Below are positions 6,167 to 8,251 of a stretch of 8,251 bases of DNA, in pieces. Position 1 is the stretch's first letter. Every line of letters begins with the position of its first letter. Source of the stretch: Candidatus Aenigmatarchaeota archaeon (lineage in GTDB: Archaea > Aenigmatarchaeota > Aenigmatarchaeia > CG10238-14); the NCBI GenBank assembly GCA_017610225.1, contig JAFCCM010000078.1, positions 1-8,251 on the forward strand, given 5' to 3'. The notes under the pieces are model-generated. The model was not told the DNA's origin. It searched no databases and saw nothing but the letters and a program-made list of their open reading frames with translations. The translations under genes and the position numbers were made by a program.

Positions 6167-7783
6167 TTATGACCTCAATTCATTTATATCTTTAATTGAA
6201 AATTTTAAACTACCACTATCATAAATTCTTCCGTATCCTTCTGCTTCTCTTAAAACCCATTCTGGTATATTTTTGGGTTCATCTGGCCTTTTTCTTAAAC
6301 TAAATCTATGTATGCGTTGAAAATCTTTGATATACCAATAATTTGGTTTTGTTATTTTTTCTAATTCAAATCCTAATTTATAATATAAATTTCCTTGGGA
6401 CCATCTGCGATCAGCATATGAAAAGATTTCTTTCCATTTATAATTTTTCTTAAAATAAGATAATAATTTTCCAGATATACCAGGGATGTGGTAATTATAA
6501 TCAGAACAAAATCTATTTAATTCCCAAACATCTTCTTGAAATTTAGATCCTTTACTAATATTTCCTTTTGAAAAAGTCATAACTGAAACTAATTCATCAT
6601 TATAAAATGCTCCGAGTTTGATGGCTGAGGAATCTTTTCCTTGAATATGAAACCTTTCAAGAAATTCATTTTTAATTTTGGGTTCTATTTCTTTTATGAT
6701 ACATTTACGCCCGTGTATTCTTTTAGATTTATTAACACCTAAAATTTGTTTGAGTCTGGATTTAACAATTTCTTCCTTAAAAATCCATTCATCTTCAAAA
6801 ATATGAATTAGTTGAATATTTTGTTTTTTACAATCCACCGTTTTATTATAATGATAATATTTATCAATATTATTATCAAACAAAGTAGAATGCCAATAAA
6901 GGCCATTAAATTCAATAGCTATCTTTTTTTCTGGAATATAAATATCTAATTCTTTTGGTTTTAAAACAAAACGATCATTTACAATTATTTGAGTGTCTGG
7001 TAGTACATTATTTATAAAATCCAACACTTCTAATTCTAATTTAGAAGGTCCGCCATTATTAACTACTCTTGGATAACATATTAAACATTTATACCCTTGC
7101 TGTATTGAATTCCAGGAAACATTAAATGTATTATTGCATTTTAAACATTTCCATATATGTATAAAATGAGCATGTTCATATTTTTTATCTAATAATTGGA
7201 TATCTAGCTTATTGAGAATTATTTCCATTTTGTTATAAAAGCAAGTCATTTGCTTATCGATAATTCTTCTTTTTGATGGACAATCATATTTCATAAAATG
7301 GCTTACACCAAATTTTTTAAGGTTAGTAGATCTTTGCTTTTCTAAAATTTTTTCTTTAAATTCTGGATCTCTAATATGATGATTTTTTAATGAATTTACA
7401 CAACGGTCTTTAACTTCTTGAGTTTTCATTGGATTACTCACACCATATTTATTAATAAAAAATTCTTTTGTTTTTTTAATAACATCCGGTGATTGTGCTG
7501 CGTGATTAACTCCAAAATTCTTTAGATTAGTTCTTATAGTTTTTTCTTTGAATTCTTTAGTTTGACTTTGGTGTTCTACTCCATACTTTTTTAAACAAGT
7601 TTGTTTTTTCTGTTGAATAATATCTTCATCTTTATTGCCACATCTGGTGCTACAATATTTGTGATATCCATAATATAAAGATTTAAATGTTACTCGATTA
7701 TTACATTTTTTGCATAACTTAGGAATGGTAATATCATTCACTATATTAAAAAGTCTTTCAATAAATGTGCATCCTTCTTTCAA
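6167..7783 (-). CDS. Homing endonuclease-like protein (zinc ribbon, KYGV repeats, Vsr-like nuclease core, GNAT-like C-terminus)
   Basis: A 538-residue ORF of the composite phage homing-endonuclease type. Order of parts: Cys24/Cys27 with Cys44/Cys48 (KYCSTRC), a zinc ribbon; five units of 22-23 residues with a [KN]-[YF]-G-V core at residues 67, 90, 113, about 135 (degenerate) and 158; a second zinc site, Cys213/216 and Cys233/236; then a Vsr/PD-(D/E)xK-like core at about 246-335 with ELDIYIPEKK (Asp280), IAIEFNGLYWHS (Glu291, Trp297, His298) and HIFEDEW. Residues about 356-490 resemble a GNAT-like domain often found behind such nucleases, ending with IYDSGSLKF. It should cut an allele lacking the cassette and promote its own spread. 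The first start codon in frame is TTG (7783), with no Shine-Dalgarno site before it. The frame stays open upstream to 7891 with protein-like sequence (LRYNNNN...SRWLKEKY), so the true N-terminus probably lies in the 90-codon ORF upstream. The last codons carry the ribosome site of the following beta-prime C-piece. Confidence 0.85.
   Translation of the reverse strand: MKEGCTFIERLFNIVNDITIPKLCKKCNNRVTFKSLYYGYHKYCSTRCGNKDEDIIQQKKQTCLKKYGVEHQSQTKEFKEKTIRTNLKNFGVNHAAQSPDVIKKTKEFFINKYGVSNPMKTQEVKDRCVNSLKNHHIRDPEFKEKILEKQRSTNLKKFGVSHFMKYDCPSKRRIIDKQMTCFYNKMEIILNKLDIQLLDKKYEHAHFIHIWKCLKCNNTFNVSWNSIQQGYKCLICYPRVVNNGGPSKLELEVLDFINNVLPDTQIIVNDRFVLKPKELDIYIPEKKIAIEFNGLYWHSTLFDNNIDKYYHYNKTVDCKKQNIQLIHIFEDEWIFKEEIVKSRLKQILGVNKSKRIHGRKCIIKEIEPKIKNEFLERFHIQGKDSSAIKLGAFYNDELVSVMTFSKGNISKGSKFQEDVWELNRFCSDYNYHIPGISGKLLSYFKKNYKWKEIFSYADRRWSQGNLYYKLGFELEKITKPNYWYIKDFQRIHRFSLRKRPDEPKNIPEWVLREAEGYGRIYDSGSLKFSIKDINELRS
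6172..6176 (-). promoter_or_regulatory. Shine-Dalgarno site for the beta-prime C-piece
   Basis: GAGGT sits in the last codons of the homing endonuclease, 8 bases before the ATG at 6163. It supports that ATG as a real start and means the beta-prime C-piece can be translated as its own polypeptide. Translation of the endonuclease through this site would influence access to it. Confidence 0.6.
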
Positions 7784-7868
7784 ATAACTTGTATTTAAAA
7801 TAACTGAATTATAAACGTTTACATACTTCTCTTTTAACCATCTGCTTATATTAGATAAATTATTATTG

Positions 7869-7894
7869 TTATATCTTAATTCTAAAAATTCCTA
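7869..7894 (-). other. Probable +1 frameshift junction inside the homing endonuclease gene
   Basis: The upstream frame (90-codon ORF) closes at TAA 7871-7869. The downstream frame, shifted by +1, opens after TAG 7894-7892 and runs into the 538-codon ORF. The overlap is only about 20 bases. The 36 codons between the opening of the downstream frame and its first usable start (TTG 7783) read as plausible protein (EFLELRY, LSNISRWLKEKY, NTSY) and hold no ATG, GTG or TTG. A one-base indel, sequencing error or recoding event here would join the C2H2 finger to the nuclease. No canonical slippery heptamer in the correct register was found. Confidence 0.55.
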
Positions 7895-8141
7895 AAGAAT
7901 TTTCTTCTTTATCTTTTTGGATTTTTCTTAATTCTTGTTCTCTTTCTAATTCTTTTCTTGTTTTACCTTTTAATTTAGAACTAATATTATTTTTACTATT
8001 TATTCCCTCTTTAGTATGAAAATAATGATAATGAGCGGCTATTCCTTGTTTAGTATATTGTTTATTACATACATTACATAAACACTTATTTTTTGAAATT
8101 TCTTTAATGAGATTGTTTTTAATTAAATTAGTTGTTTTCAT
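7869..8141 (-). CDS. Small zinc-finger protein, probably the N-terminal part of a frameshifted homing endonuclease
   Basis: This is a 90-residue, lysine-rich protein. Residues 20-42 hold Cys22-x2-Cys25-x11-His37-x4-His42, classic C2H2 zinc-finger spacing, in the context CNVCNKQYTKQGIAAHYHYFH. Such fingers followed by a GK-rich linker (here SSKLKGKTRKE) occur at the N-terminus of phage homing endonucleases as DNA-binding elements. Residues 60-82 are highly charged and probably helical. The ATG overlaps the stop of the beta-prime N-piece (TAATG); AGGA lies about 14 bases upstream, so coupling may matter more than an independent ribosome site. The stop at 7871-7869 falls exactly where the +1 frame opens (stop at 7894-7892) and leads without interruption into the large endonuclease ORF. 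I therefore think the 90 residues and the 538-residue ORF were, or still are, one protein. On its own, the 90-residue product has no nuclease motif. Confidence 0.7.
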   Translation of the reverse strand: MKTTNLIKNNLIKEISKNKCLCNVCNKQYTKQGIAAHYHYFHTKEGINSKNNISSKLKGKTRKELEREQELRKIQKDKEENSLGIFRIKI

Positions 8142-8251
8142 TATTTACTCAATCCTATTAATGGATCATTTTGAATTATATCTCCAATCATATCTCTTTT
8201 AAAAATTTCGATTGCTCCGCCGACATGGAAGGATTTCATAATTGTCTGCGT
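8141..8251 (-). CDS. RNA polymerase beta-prime subunit, N-terminal piece (3' end only, runs off window)
   Basis: Only the last 36 codons are in the window. They read in frame from the right edge to a TAA at 8143-8141. The segment contains TQTIMKSFHVGGA, which lines up with the end of the bacterial beta-prime trigger loop (E. coli TQLTMRTFHIGGA). The histidine equivalent to E. coli His936 is kept (codon 8227-8225), and Arg933 is replaced by Lys. In cellular beta-prime the chain continues for hundreds of residues past this motif; here it stops 25 residues later, after ...DPLIGLSK. The rest of beta-prime appears to be encoded by the separate ORF at 6163-5474. The stop overlaps the ATG of the next ORF by one base (TAATG), so the two are probably translationally coupled. 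The family call is strong because of the motif. Whether the break is ancient or recent cannot be told from 36 residues. Confidence 0.85.
   Translation of the reverse strand, partial: TQTIMKSFHVGGAIEIFKRDMIGDIIQNDPLIGLSK

Noticed and set aside
6164..8143. Intein in beta-prime
   Set aside because: The N-piece ends at a real stop codon, the cassette has its own starts and stops, and no splicing motifs (Cys/Ser start with His-Asn end) flank it.

Overview
This AT-rich window looks like part of a large lytic phage (jumbo or 'huge' class) genome. It carries a phage-type multi-subunit RNA polymerase interrupted by a homing-endonuclease cassette. Every gene I can support is on the minus strand. They are tightly packed, with TAATG stop/start overlaps and purine-rich Shine-Dalgarno sites (GAGGT, GAGG, AGGAG) lying inside the end of the preceding gene. 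The host therefore probably uses Shine-Dalgarno initiation. I cannot name the phage or the host.

Layout in transcription order (right to left). (1) 8251-8141: the 3' end of an RNA polymerase beta-prime gene, running in from outside the window. It contains the end of the trigger loop (FHVGG) and then stops. (2) 8141-7869: a 90-codon ORF with a C2H2-like zinc finger. (3) 7783-6167: a 538-codon homing-endonuclease-like ORF with zinc ribbons, KYGV repeats, a Vsr/PD-(D/E)xK-like nuclease core and a GNAT-like C-terminal region. Items 2 and 3 look like one gene broken by a +1 frameshift. (4) 6163-5474: a 229-codon ORF that I identify as the C-terminal part of beta-prime. (5) 5474-1392: a full-length, unsplit 1360-residue beta subunit with about 330 extra N-terminal residues. 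(6) 1382-771 and (7) 771-520: two unrecognised proteins apparently co-transcribed with the polymerase. A hairpin followed by seven T residues (459-433) probably ends this unit. (8) Beyond it is a 44-codon basic ORF (267-133), preceded by what looks like a broken 35-codon ORF (359-251).

How it fits together: beta-prime N-part, beta-prime C-part and beta would together form the catalytic core of a phage RNA polymerase that transcribes phage genes. The catalytic-centre residues visible here are conserved. The rifampicin pocket is substituted at classic resistance positions. The order beta-prime then beta is the reverse of bacterial rpoB-rpoC. The main observation is that beta-prime is in two pieces, separated by about 2 kb holding only the endonuclease cassette. 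The break falls 25 residues after the trigger-loop FHVGG motif. The downstream piece has its own ATG and Shine-Dalgarno site, placed inside the last codons of the endonuclease gene. This resembles a 'gene in pieces' made by homing-endonuclease insertion. I found no space for a group I intron core in non-coding DNA, though an intron overlapping the coding sequence cannot be excluded by eye.
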